The notes under the pieces are model-generated. The model was not told the origin of the DNA, made no database searches, and was given only the letters and a program-made list of their open reading frames with translations. From Acetobacteraceae bacterium (lineage in GTDB: Bacteria > Pseudomonadota > Alphaproteobacteria > Acetobacterales > Acetobacteraceae): a stretch of DNA of 5,008 bases. The position numbers and the translations under genes are program-made. The stretch is taken from NCBI GenBank assembly GCA_027323595.1, contig DAHWBL010000071.1, forward strand, positions 1 to 5,008, written 5' to 3'. Below, in pieces: positions 1 to 5,008 of this stretch (the first letter of the stretch is position 1; every line of letters starts with the position of its first letter).

Positions 1-302
1 AGGCTGCCGGCGGCGACATTGCGCACCACCACCTCCAGCGGGATGATCTCCACCTCGCGGATCAGTTGCTCGCGCATGTTCAGCCGACGGATGAAATGCG
101 TCGGCACCCCGATCTCGGCCAGCCGCAGCATCAGATACTCGCTGATGCGGTTGTTCAGGACCCCCTTGCCGGTGATCGTGCCCTTCTTCTGGGCGTTGAA
201 CGCGGTGGCATCATCCTTGAAATACTGCACCAGGGTGCCCGGTTCGGGCCCCTCGAACAGGATCTTGGCCTTGCCTTCATATAATTGCCGACGGCGCGCC
301 AT
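1..302 (-). CDS. purC: Phosphoribosylaminoimidazole-succinocarboxamide synthase (SAICAR synthetase), N-terminal part, cut by the window edge
   Basis: PurC joins CAIR and L-aspartate using ATP to make SAICAR, a cytosolic step of de novo purine synthesis. Reading from the ATG at 302 down to position 3 gives 100 codons with no stop. The product opens with MARRRQLYEGKAKILFEGP; the R-x-LYEGKAKI block is the hallmark N-terminus of the family and forms the start of its nucleotide-binding fold. Further in-frame blocks typical of PurC are FKDDATAFNAQKKG (about residues 34-47), GKGVLNNRISEYLM (about 51-64), and the segment ending VEIIPLEVVVRNVAAGS (about 84-100). Family members are usually about 240-255 residues, so more than half lies beyond the left edge. 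A GGAGTGAGG purine-rich stretch just upstream of the ATG serves as ribosome binding site. The gene starts 8 nt after the stop of the Nudix gene, so co-transcription and translational coupling are likely. Identity is very secure; only the missing C-terminus is unseen. Confidence 0.96.
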   Translation of the reverse strand, partial: MARRRQLYEGKAKILFEGPEPGTLVQYFKDDATAFNAQKKGTITGKGVLNNRISEYLMLRLAEIGVPTHFIRRLNMREQLIREVEIIPLEVVVRNVAAGS

Positions 303-308
303 GGGCGA

Positions 309-317
309 CCTCACTCC
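309..317 (-). promoter_or_regulatory. Ribosome binding site of purC, overlapping the Nudix stop codon
   Basis: On the minus strand the sequence AGGAGTGAGG lies immediately before the purC start, with GAGG six bases from the ATG. The TGA stop of the upstream Nudix gene (313-311) sits inside this stretch. Ribosomes finishing the Nudix gene would therefore end on the purC initiation site, which suggests coupling (inference). Confidence 0.6.
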
Positions 318-1210
318 TCTGCACGCGGCCCTATAGCAGCCAACATCCCCGGGCGGGAGGGGCGCGTGACGCGCATCTTCCCATGACGGAATGCATCGAG
401 CCCGGCGCGCAGGCGCGGACCCGCCACCACGCCATGGCGCAGCAGCAGGTCGATCAGCACCAGATTGACGTTGAATTTGAACGCGTCCCCGGCCGCCACC
501 GTCTCCGCCACCCGGCCGATCGGCCATAATTCGAAGCCGGCGGCCTCGCCATCGGCGGCAACCGGGGTGAAGCCCTCCGGCAGCAGCAGATCGTAGCAAT
601 GCAGCCGGTCCCGCCGCAGCCCCTCGGGCCGGTCCATCCGGTAATCGATCACCCCCACCGCCACCGCCGGCGCCACCAGCTCCGCCGGCAGCCCCGCCTC
701 CTCCGCTGCTTCCTTGACCAGGGTCTGGCCCGCGGTCATGCCGCTGGCGATGCCGCCGGCCACCAGATGATCGAGCTTGCCGGGGTCGAGCGGCCGGTCG
801 GCGCCACGGCGCGCAACCCAGACATGCAGACCATCACCACGGCGCACCAGCCCGTTCATGTGCACCCCCTCGCCGAGCAGCCCGAATCCGGGCAAGGCGC
901 CGCGATCGATGCTGGCCAGCACCGCCCCGCCGGGCAGGGCGCGCACATCGAACGCCTCGCCGCGCCAGCCCAGCAGATGCTGTTCGGCCAACGCCTCGGC
1001 GATGGCGGGCAATCGCGCCGGCGCATCGAGCCAGTCCACGCCCGCACCCACCTCCACCCCGAGCCCGACGAGCGCGGGCACCAGCGCCGGATCGACCCAG
1101 CCCACCGGCTGGTCGCGCAAAAAGAACGCGAGCCGCCCCGCCCCGGCCACGGCGGGCCGGCAAAATTCGATGTGGCGCATCAATCCGGGCTCATGCCGAT
1201 CGGCCGTCAC
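311..1210 (-). CDS. Nudix hydrolase with N-terminal DUF4743-like domain (thiamine-diphosphate-related subfamily)
   Basis: A Nudix-fold diphosphohydrolase, probably cytosolic. Counting from an upstream ATG at 1243, the protein has 310 residues. Residues about 22-120 match the DUF4743 layout (LMRHIEFCRPA, FFLRDQPVGWVDP, WRGEAFDVRA). Residues about 124-265 form the Nudix domain, with GEGVHMNGLVRR, LDPGKLDHLVAGGIASG and the box at 163-185 reading G-x5-M-x7-KEAAEEAGL. The metal-binding EE (181, 182) and GL are kept, while the canonical first Glu is Met169 and the Arg is Lys177. Related DUF4743-Nudix proteins in yeast (YJR142W) and plants act on thiamine diphosphate and its damaged oxo/oxy forms; that role is inferred here, not shown. 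I prefer the GTG at 1210 because AAGGTGG lies just upstream. ATG 1243 has no good ribosome site, and ATG 1180 begins exactly at the conserved MRHIEF. The gene is upstream of purC by 8 nt. Confidence 0.88.
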   Translation of the reverse strand: MTADRHEPGLMRHIEFCRPAVAGAGRLAFFLRDQPVGWVDPALVPALVGLGVEVGAGVDWLDAPARLPAIAEALAEQHLLGWRGEAFDVRALPGGAVLASIDRGALPGFGLLGEGVHMNGLVRRGDGLHVWVARRGADRPLDPGKLDHLVAGGIASGMTAGQTLVKEAAEEAGLPAELVAPAVAVGVIDYRMDRPEGLRRDRLHCYDLLLPEGFTPVAADGEAAGFELWPIGRVAETVAAGDAFKFNVNLVLIDLLLRHGVVAGPRLRAGLDAFRHGKMRVTRPSRPGMLAAIGPRAEE

Positions 1211-1302
1211 CGTCCCACCTTTCCACACAAGCGCCCCTGCCATGCCACCGCCCGCGCGACGGCGGCATTAACATCGCGGCCCGACCATGCCATGTGGCAC
1301 CC
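1211..1302. promoter_or_regulatory. Divergent intergenic region between the Nudix-purC and ABC-exporter units
   Basis: About 90 bp separate the two outward-facing genes (about 50 bp if the Nudix gene starts at 1243), so both promoters must lie here or inside the neighbouring reading frames. The only AT-rich spot is CATTAACAT at 1266-1274. On the minus strand it reads ATGTTAATG and could serve as a weak -10 element. I find no convincing -35/-10 pair, operator palindrome or riboswitch. The exporter start has no clear ribosome binding site, which leaves a leaderless or short-leader transcript possible. Confidence 0.3.
1214..1222 (-). promoter_or_regulatory. Shine-Dalgarno-like site favouring the GTG start of the Nudix gene
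   Basis: The minus strand reads AAAGGTGGG and then ACG before the GTG at 1210-1208. It matches the anti-Shine-Dalgarno consensus at AAGG-GG with a rather short spacer of about 4 nt (7 nt when measured from AAAGG). It is the best ribosome site near any candidate start of this gene, so it bears on choosing 1210 over the ATGs at 1243 and 1180. Confidence 0.4.
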
Positions 1303-3153
1303 ATGCTCCACCAGTCAAACGACGATCCCCTGGTCGTCACCTCCCCCCGCTCGGCCATCGCCACCATCACCGACCTGCTGCCGCATCTGTGGCCGGCCGA
1401 TGCGCCCTGGGTGAAGCTGCGCGTCGTCACCGCCATCGTGTTCATGCTGATCGCCAAGGGCGCCACGGTGCTGGTGCCGATCGCCTATTCGCGCGCGGTG
1501 GACGCGCTGGCGCCGACCCATGGCGGCATGCTGGTGCTGCCGCTCGCGCTGATCCTTGGCTACGGGCTGCTGAGGGTCACCAGCTCGGGCTTCGCGGAAA
1601 TGCGCGACGCGGTGTTCGCCAAGGTGCAGCAGCACATCGTCCGGCGGGTGGCGCTGCGCACCTTCGAGCATCTGCACACGCTGTCGCTGCGCTTTCACCT
1701 CGATCGCCAGACCGGCGGGGTCGCCCGCGCGCTGGATCGCGGCACCACCGCCATCGAGACCGCGCTGCGCCTGTCGGTGTTCAACCTGGTGCCCACGCTG
1801 ATCGAGATCGGCCTGGTCACCGCGGTGATCTGGCGCCTGTTCGACTGGCGCTACGCGGCGCTGACCCTGGTCGCGATGGTGGCCTATGTCGGCTTCACCA
1901 TGGCCTTCACCAACTGGCGCGTGCGCTTTCGCCGCACCATGAACAGCGTGGATGCCGAGGCCCAGGCGAAGGCGGTGGACAGCCTGCTGAACTATGAAAC
2001 CGTCAAATATTTCGGTAACGAGAAACACGAGGCCGCCCGCTATGACGAGGCGCTGTCGCGCTATGAGCGCGCCGCCGTCAAAAGCCAGGTCACCCTGAAT
2101 TTCCTCAATCTGGGTCAGGCCGCGATCATCGCCGTCACCCTGACCATCATCATGCTGATGGCGGCCAACGGCGTGCGCGACGGCTCGATGACGGTCGGCC
2201 GCTTCGTGCTGGTCAACACCTACCTGATCCAGCTCTACCAGCCGCTCAACCTGCTCGGCTTCGTCTATCGCGAGATCAAGCAGGCGCTGGTGGACATGGA
2301 ACAGATGTTCCGCCTGCAATCGATCGCCCAGGAAGTCGCCGACCGCCCCGGCGCGCGGGTGCTGCCCGCCCACCCCGAGGATGCGGGCGCGGCGTCGATC
2401 GCTTTCCACGACGTGCATTTCGGCTACAACGCGGACCGCGCGATCCTCAAGGGCGTGTCGTTCGCGGTCGCCCCCGGCCACACGCTGGCCATCGTTGGCT
2501 CCACCGGCGCCGGCAAATCCACCATCAGCCGGCTGATCTTCCGCTTCTATGAAACCACCGCCGGCGCGGTGGTGGTGGACGGCACCGACGTGCGCGACCT
2601 CACCCAGGACAGCCTGCGCGCCGCCATCGGCGTGGTGCCGCAGGACACCGTGCTGTTCAACGACACAGTGCTCTACAACATCGCCTATGGCCGCCCCGGC
2701 GCCAGCCAGGCCGACATCGAACATGCCGCCCGGCTCGCGCAGATCCATGATTTCGTGGTCTCCCTGCCGGACGGCTACGCCACCCGTGTCGGCGAACGCG
2801 GCCTGAAACTTTCCGGCGGCGAGAAGCAGCGCGTGGCGATCGCGCGCACCATCCTCAAAAATCCCCGCCTTCTCATCCTGGATGAGGCCACCTCGGCGCT
2901 CGACACCCGCACCGAGCTTGAAATCCAGGCGGCGCTGCGCGCGGTGGCCGCGGACCGCACCACGCTGGTGATCGCCCACCGCCTGTCCACCGTGGTCGAT
3001 GCCGACGAGATCCTCGTGCTCGATGACGGCCGCGTCGCCGAACGCGGCCGTCATCTCGACCTGCTCGCCGAAAACGGGCTTTATGCGCGCATGTGGGCGC
3101 TGCAGGCCGAACAGGAATCGCTGCCGGCCGGCGAGGCGCTGGCGATCAGTTGA
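1303..3153 (+). CDS. Atm1/HMT1-type ABC exporter, fused permease and ATPase half-transporter
   Basis: An inner-membrane ABC exporter that would work as a homodimer. Relatives in mitochondria and alphaproteobacteria move glutathione-linked species: oxidised glutathione, metal-glutathione complexes or a sulfur compound for Fe-S assembly. Counting from the ATG at 1303 (616 residues), six membrane segments are visible near 39-60, 75-93, 155-179, 181-202, 265-289 and 296-322. The ATPase has Walker A GSTGAGKST (399-407), Q-loop Gln447, signature LSGGE (503-507), Walker B LLILDE (523-528) and the switch His559 in IAHRLST. NYETVKYFGNE, LNLGQ and PLNLLGFVYRE mark the Atm1 subfamily. Tyr195, Arg206, Arg210, Asn269, Gln272 and Arg323 fall at the numbers I recall for the glutathione site of Novosphingobium Atm1, which also favours this start over the GTG at 1294. 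Neither start has a strong ribosome site. Length is normal for the family. The substrate is unproven. A small acidic gene follows after 14 nt. Confidence 0.95.
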   Translation: MLHQSNDDPLVVTSPRSAIATITDLLPHLWPADAPWVKLRVVTAIVFMLIAKGATVLVPIAYSRAVDALAPTHGGMLVLPLALILGYGLLRVTSSGFAEMRDAVFAKVQQHIVRRVALRTFEHLHTLSLRFHLDRQTGGVARALDRGTTAIETALRLSVFNLVPTLIEIGLVTAVIWRLFDWRYAALTLVAMVAYVGFTMAFTNWRVRFRRTMNSVDAEAQAKAVDSLLNYETVKYFGNEKHEAARYDEALSRYERAAVKSQVTLNFLNLGQAAIIAVTLTIIMLMAANGVRDGSMTVGRFVLVNTYLIQLYQPLNLLGFVYREIKQALVDMEQMFRLQSIAQEVADRPGARVLPAHPEDAGAASIAFHDVHFGYNADRAILKGVSFAVAPGHTLAIVGSTGAGKSTISRLIFRFYETTAGAVVVDGTDVRDLTQDSLRAAIGVVPQDTVLFNDTVLYNIAYGRPGASQADIEHAARLAQIHDFVVSLPDGYATRVGERGLKLSGGEKQRVAIARTILKNPRLLILDEATSALDTRTELEIQAALRAVAADRTTLVIAHRLSTVVDADEILVLDDGRVAERGRHLDLLAENGLYARMWALQAEQESLPAGEALAIS

Positions 3154-3155
3154 AC

Positions 3156-3161
3156 GAGGAG
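3156..3161 (+). promoter_or_regulatory. Ribosome binding site of the small acidic gene
   Basis: GAGGAG lies six bases (CGAAAA) before the ATG at 3168, directly after the TGA stop of the ABC exporter. This strong site decides the start at 3168 over the in-frame upstream ATG at 3093, which would lie inside the exporter coding sequence. Confidence 0.75.
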
Positions 3162-3167
3162 CGAAAA

Positions 3168-3452
3168 ATGTCTGATGCCGACGACAACGACGACGAAATG
3201 CCCCCCGACCTCGACCAGGTCGGCGAGATCGTCGATCGGCTGATCGAACATCTGATCAACGAGGACATCGACCCGCTGATCATCGGCTCCGGCCTGCTGT
3301 CGGGCGCGCTCGGCGTTCTGGCGCATGAGCTGGACGACGCCACCATGCTGAAAGTCCTGGAAAACGCCGCCAACTCGGTGCGCTCCGGCGAATTCGAGGA
3401 ACTCCGCCAGCAACGCGCGGCCGAGGAGGCCGAGGACGAGGAGAAGCATTAG
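3168..3452 (+). CDS. Small, highly acidic protein of unknown function, downstream of the Atm1-type exporter
   Basis: I do not recognise this 94-residue protein. It begins MSDADDNDDEMPPDLDQVGE and ends in a charged tail (RAAEEAEDEEKH), so both ends are strongly acidic. The middle, residues about 17-80, looks helical and amphipathic. It includes an uncharged stretch at 36-52 (PLIIGSGLLSGALGVLA), which is rich in small residues and short for a membrane span. There is no signal peptide, cysteine or metal-binding cluster. Codon use resembles that of the neighbours, the ribosome site is strong, and the ATG is 14 nt after the exporter stop, so it is very probably a real gene in the same operon. It may be a soluble partner or simply a co-transcribed neighbour; the sequence does not tell. 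Its final His codon and TAG stop lie at the start of the first 58-bp tandem repeat unit. Confidence 0.82.
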   Translation: MSDADDNDDEMPPDLDQVGEIVDRLIEHLINEDIDPLIIGSGLLSGALGVLAHELDDATMLKVLENAANSVRSGEFEELRQQRAAEEAEDEEKH

Positions 3453-3498
3453 AGCAACATCGCGCAGACCGAAATCGGTCTGGGCGATAAAGTTGCTC
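3452..3498 (+). terminator. Hairpin 1, possible transcription terminator or REP-like palindrome
   Basis: The outer arm GAGCAAC (3452-3458) pairs with GTTGCTC (3492-3498), ATCGC (3459-3463) pairs with GCGAT (3484-3488), and CAGACCGA (3465-3472) pairs with TCGGTCTG (3475-3482). This gives about 20 base pairs with one G-G mismatch (3464/3483) and one AAA bulge (3489-3491). The stem begins on the last base of the TAG stop of the small acidic gene. No T-run follows, so an ordinary intrinsic terminator is not proven; 3'-end protection or a REP-type role is equally possible. Confidence 0.5.
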
Positions 3499-3509
3499 GC
3501 CCATCATCA

Positions 3510-3556
3510 GACCAACATCGCGCGGACCGGAATCGGTCTGGGCGATAAAGTTGCTC
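3510..3556 (+). terminator. Hairpin 2, second copy of the palindrome
   Basis: Same 47-nt fold as hairpin 1, shifted by 58 bp, with 44 of 47 bases identical. The outer arm reads GACCAAC (3510-3516) against GTTGCTC (3550-3556), so one pair is lost (C3512 opposite C3554). The two inner changes, G3524 opposite T3539 and G3530 opposite T3533, become G-U wobbles in plus-strand RNA. No T-run follows. On the other strand it would lie about 80 nt beyond the stop of the SRPBCC gene. Confidence 0.45.
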
Positions 3557-3638
3557 GCTCATCTTATGCCTGAAGCGCTTTCACAGCGTCGATGCCGATG
3601 ACGGTCAAGGCAAACCGCTCTCGACCGAGGACGACGCA

Positions 3639-4607
3639 TCACTCGTTCAGCGACGCACCAAGCCGGTCGAGCAGAAAGCCGGTGCCATGTTCGCGTGCGC
3701 CCGCGTCGTCATAGCCATCCAGAAAGGCGCCTTGCTCGGTCACCATCAGCGTCGTGCCGCCAGCCTCGCTCCTGAGCTGCATGGTCGCCAACGAGACCGA
3801 AATCTTCTTGTCGTCCAGATGCATGACATAGCCATAGACCAGCCGCTCGGGCGCGACGACGTCGTGATAGATGGCGTCGAAACTGGACACCATGCCGCTC
3901 TTCCACCGCCCCCGCATCACCTCGCGTCCGCCCTCGCGCACATCCATCGATCGCTCGATCAGCTCAAGTTCGCCGGGCGGGGGGCCGAACCATTTCTGCT
4001 TGGCCGCCTCGTCGGTCAGCGCCTTCCACACCCTGTCGATCGGCGCATCATAATGGCGTTCGAGATGGAAGCTCGCATGCACCACCGACCGGACCAGCGT
4101 GCCCACCGCGCCCGACATGCGCAGCACCTCCTGCCCCAGCTTGTCGAGCGTCGTGCGCCAGCCCTCCGAAGCGCCGGCGACCATCGGCGCGGCCATCGCC
4201 GGGTCGTCAAAGCTGTAGGTCTGCACGACATCCATCAGCGAGCCGCCCACACTCTGGGTGAACGTCACCTCCGTGTAGGCGGCAAACAGCCGACGGCCCT
4301 GCTGGTCGGTGACGTGCATGTCGATCACGAGACGACGATGTGGCGTGACCTCCACGAAGCTGCCCCGCATCCAGTGCCTCTCTCCGGACGGCGAGAGCAT
4401 GCACACATCGAACACGCCGCCGACCCGCATCTGCACGTTCGCCTCGGCGACGCTGTAGGTCTGCGGGCTGAACCAGGCCTTCACATGCTCGGCCGTGCTC
4501 CACGCCTTGAAAACCGTTTCGCAGCGGGCATGAAATTTCCGCGATATCCGCAGCGGCGGCGGTTGTATGGGCGCCACTTCGCTTTCTTCATCAGTCGACC
4601 GGGCCAT
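3639..4607 (-). CDS. Tandem two-domain SRPBCC (AHSA1/START-like) protein
   Basis: A 322-residue soluble protein built from two consecutive AHSA1-type SRPBCC domains, a fold with a deep hydrophobic pocket that binds lipophilic ligands. Domain 1 covers about residues 18-162: LRISRKFHARCETVFKAWS, then HVKAWFSP, GGVFDVCM, and a closing GWRTTLDKLGQEVL helix. Domain 2 covers about 178-320: ASFHLERHYDAPIDRVWKAL, then KQKWFGPP, REGGREVMRGRW, TEQGAFLDGYDD and the C-terminal helix HGTGFLLDRLGASL. Both halves keep the family's aromatic WF turn after the first helix and the C-terminal helix that closes the pocket. Single-domain relatives are about 140-170 residues, so this is a duplication or fusion. The start has a strong GGAGGAG site and overlaps the end of the ArsR gene by 17 nt, the common ArsR-SRPBCC operon arrangement. 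The ligand is unknown. The gene reads towards the tandem hairpins. Confidence 0.9.
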   Translation of the reverse strand: MARSTDEESEVAPIQPPPLRISRKFHARCETVFKAWSTAEHVKAWFSPQTYSVAEANVQMRVGGVFDVCMLSPSGERHWMRGSFVEVTPHRRLVIDMHVTDQQGRRLFAAYTEVTFTQSVGGSLMDVVQTYSFDDPAMAAPMVAGASEGWRTTLDKLGQEVLRMSGAVGTLVRSVVHASFHLERHYDAPIDRVWKALTDEAAKQKWFGPPPGELELIERSMDVREGGREVMRGRWKSGMVSSFDAIYHDVVAPERLVYGYVMHLDDKKISVSLATMQLRSEAGGTTLMVTEQGAFLDGYDDAGAREHGTGFLLDRLGASLNE

Positions 4608-4947
4608 TCGCGTCTCCTCCAGGTTCCAGGGTTTTCAGATAGTCGCCGAGGCGATCCAGGCGCGCTTCCCACTCCTGCCGCCGCGCGTTGATCCAGTGCT
4701 CCGCCAGGCTGAGGGCCTCGGGCCGGATCGCGCATGTCCGCACCCGGCCGAGCTTGTGCGAGCGCACCAGCCCCGCCGCCTCCAGCACCCCCAGATGCTG
4801 CATGACCGACGGCAGCGACATCGGCAGCGGCCGCGCCAGCTCGCTCACCGGCGCCGGCCCGCGGCTCAGCCGCTCGACCATCGCCCGCCGGGCCGGGTCT
4901 GCCAGCGCGTGGAACAGCACATCGAGGCCGGGCGATTGGTTAAGCAT
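4591..4947 (-). CDS. ArsR-family winged helix-turn-helix transcriptional regulator (SRPBCC-associated type)
   Basis: A small DNA-binding repressor, 118 residues from the ATG at 4947 or 126 from an in-frame ATG at 4971. I prefer 4947 because MLNQSPGLDVLFHALADPARRAMVERL matches the usual N-terminus of this group. Counting from 4947, the FHALADPARRAMVERL helix is about residues 12-27, the helix-turn-helix spans about 33-62 with recognition helix SLPSVMQHLGVLEAAGLV at 44-61, and the wing follows as HKLGRVRTCAIRPEAL. The metal-sensing ELCVCDL motif is absent and the only cysteine (72) is isolated, so metal sensing is unlikely. The C-terminal WINARRQEWEARLDRLGDYL helix would help dimerisation. Relatives regulate themselves and the adjoining SRPBCC gene, and here the stop lies inside the start region of that gene. 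A palindrome over the start codon suggests autorepression. Confidence 0.92.
   Translation of the reverse strand: MLNQSPGLDVLFHALADPARRAMVERLSRGPAPVSELARPLPMSLPSVMQHLGVLEAAGLVRSHKLGRVRTCAIRPEALSLAEHWINARRQEWEARLDRLGDYLKTLEPGGDANGPVD
4614..4620 (-). promoter_or_regulatory. Ribosome binding site of the SRPBCC gene, inside the ArsR coding sequence
   Basis: GGAGGAG lies six bases (ACGCGA) before the ATG at 4607 and within the last codons of the ArsR gene. A site this strong confirms the start and supports coupled translation of the overlapping pair. Confidence 0.75.
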
Positions 4948-4956
4948 ATACCTAAC
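4939..4956. promoter_or_regulatory. Candidate ArsR operator over the start codon
   Basis: GTTAAGCATATACCTAAC is an 18-bp imperfect palindrome with seven of nine base pairs symmetric about the central AT/AT. It is one of the few AT-rich spots in this GC-rich window and covers the probable ArsR start codon (4947-4945). Dimeric ArsR regulators bind such dyads close to their own promoter, so this is a plausible autorepression site. No homologous operator has been compared. Confidence 0.45.
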
Positions 4957-4981
4957 TATCAACCCGCGCATGGTTTGGCAA
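4953..4981 (-). promoter_or_regulatory. Weak candidate promoter of the ArsR-SRPBCC operon
   Basis: On the minus strand TTGCCA (4981-4976) could be a -35 box. GATAGT (4960-4955; four of six matches to TATAAT, spacer 15) or TAGTTA (4958-4953; spacer 17 but a poor match) could be the -10 box. With the former, transcription would begin near the ATG at 4947 and give a leaderless message. That would fit the lack of a good ribosome site there. The spacing is not ideal, so this is tentative. Confidence 0.25.
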
Positions 4982-5008
4982 TCCCTCGCGTGCTTCCCCG
5001 CGCCAAGG

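Larger units (their letters stand above)
3447..3563. repeat. Tandem duplication of a 58-bp palindromic unit between convergent genes
   Basis: Unit 1 (3447-3504) and unit 2 (3505-3562) are adjacent direct repeats. They differ at five positions by my alignment: 3450/3508, 3454/3512, 3466/3524, 3472/3530 and 3501/3559. Each carries a 47-nt hairpin. The array lies between the end of the exporter operon (plus strand) and the end of the SRPBCC gene (minus strand), where REP-like elements and bidirectional terminators are often found. The layout, an outer GAGCAAC/GTTGCTC arm around an inner palindrome, recalls the dispersed GAGCATGAT-type palindromes of alphaproteobacteria (from memory, no search). 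From 3564 to 3638 I see nothing further. Confidence 0.85.

Noticed and set aside
19..336. A 105-codon plus-strand frame over purC
   Set aside because: It is antisense to an unmistakable PurC N-terminus and has no recognisable features.
599..1414. A 271-codon plus-strand frame over the Nudix gene and the start of the exporter
   Set aside because: Low-complexity composition (Pro, His, Arg, Gln), no motif or ribosome site, and it overlaps two recognised genes.
1315..3054. A 579-codon open frame antisense to the ABC exporter
   Set aside because: It mirrors the exporter's codons, is rich in His, Gln, Arg, Gly and Asp without any domain, and is a typical GC-bias shadow of a strongly supported gene.
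3093..3167. An upstream in-frame ATG that would extend the small acidic protein by 25 residues
   Set aside because: It lies inside the exporter coding sequence and lacks a good ribosome site, whereas GAGGAG precedes the ATG at 3168 at ideal spacing.
3447..3563. A CRISPR-like array
   Set aside because: There are only two directly adjacent units with no variable spacer, and each unit is a long hairpin. This is a tandem palindromic repeat, not a repeat-spacer array.
3573..3580. The AAGCGCTT palindrome downstream of the repeats
   Set aside because: It is only 8 bp with no loop or T-run, too short to support a terminator or operator call.
3687..4691. A 334-codon plus-strand frame opposite the SRPBCC and ArsR genes
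   Set aside because: No domain is visible and the His/Arg/Leu-rich composition is a shadow of the minus-strand genes, both of which have clear family motifs.

Overview
The window is GC-rich and densely coded, with short gaps and many GC/CG-ending codons. The PurC N-terminus, the Atm1-type ABC exporter and the DUF4743-type Nudix protein together suggest an alphaproteobacterium, most likely from Rhodospirillales/Acetobacteraceae. That placement is inferred from protein character; no rRNA or taxonomic marker is present.

Layout. (1) Positions 1-1210, minus strand: a Nudix hydrolase gene of the DUF4743/thiamine-diphosphate-related type is followed 8 nt downstream by purC (SAICAR synthetase, purine synthesis), which runs off the left edge. 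The two look co-transcribed. (2) Positions 1211-1302: a short divergent intergenic region. (3) Positions 1303-3452, plus strand: an Atm1/HMT1-type half-size ABC exporter is followed 14 nt downstream by a small, very acidic protein of unknown function. The pair looks like an operon. (4) Positions 3447-3563: two tandem copies of a 58-bp unit, each holding a 47-nt near-perfect hairpin. The first copy begins on the last codon and stop of the small gene. The array lies between convergent transcription units and may act as a bidirectional terminator or a REP-like element. (5) Positions 3639-4971, minus strand: an ArsR-family regulator overlaps by 17 nt the start of a protein made of two tandem SRPBCC/AHSA1 domains. 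This is the well-known ArsR-SRPBCC pairing, here with a duplicated domain. An 18-bp imperfect palindrome over the probable ArsR start codon is a candidate autoregulatory operator.

Functionally this is mostly chromosomal housekeeping sequence: purine synthesis, possible thiamine-diphosphate housekeeping, and glutathione-linked export, next to a small regulator/effector pair. I see no mobile element, CRISPR array, tRNA or rRNA, and nothing that clearly forms a previously undescribed system. The items most worth a second look are the tandem hairpin repeat, the unrecognised small acidic protein tied to the Atm1 exporter, and the double-AHSA1 protein with its ArsR regulator.
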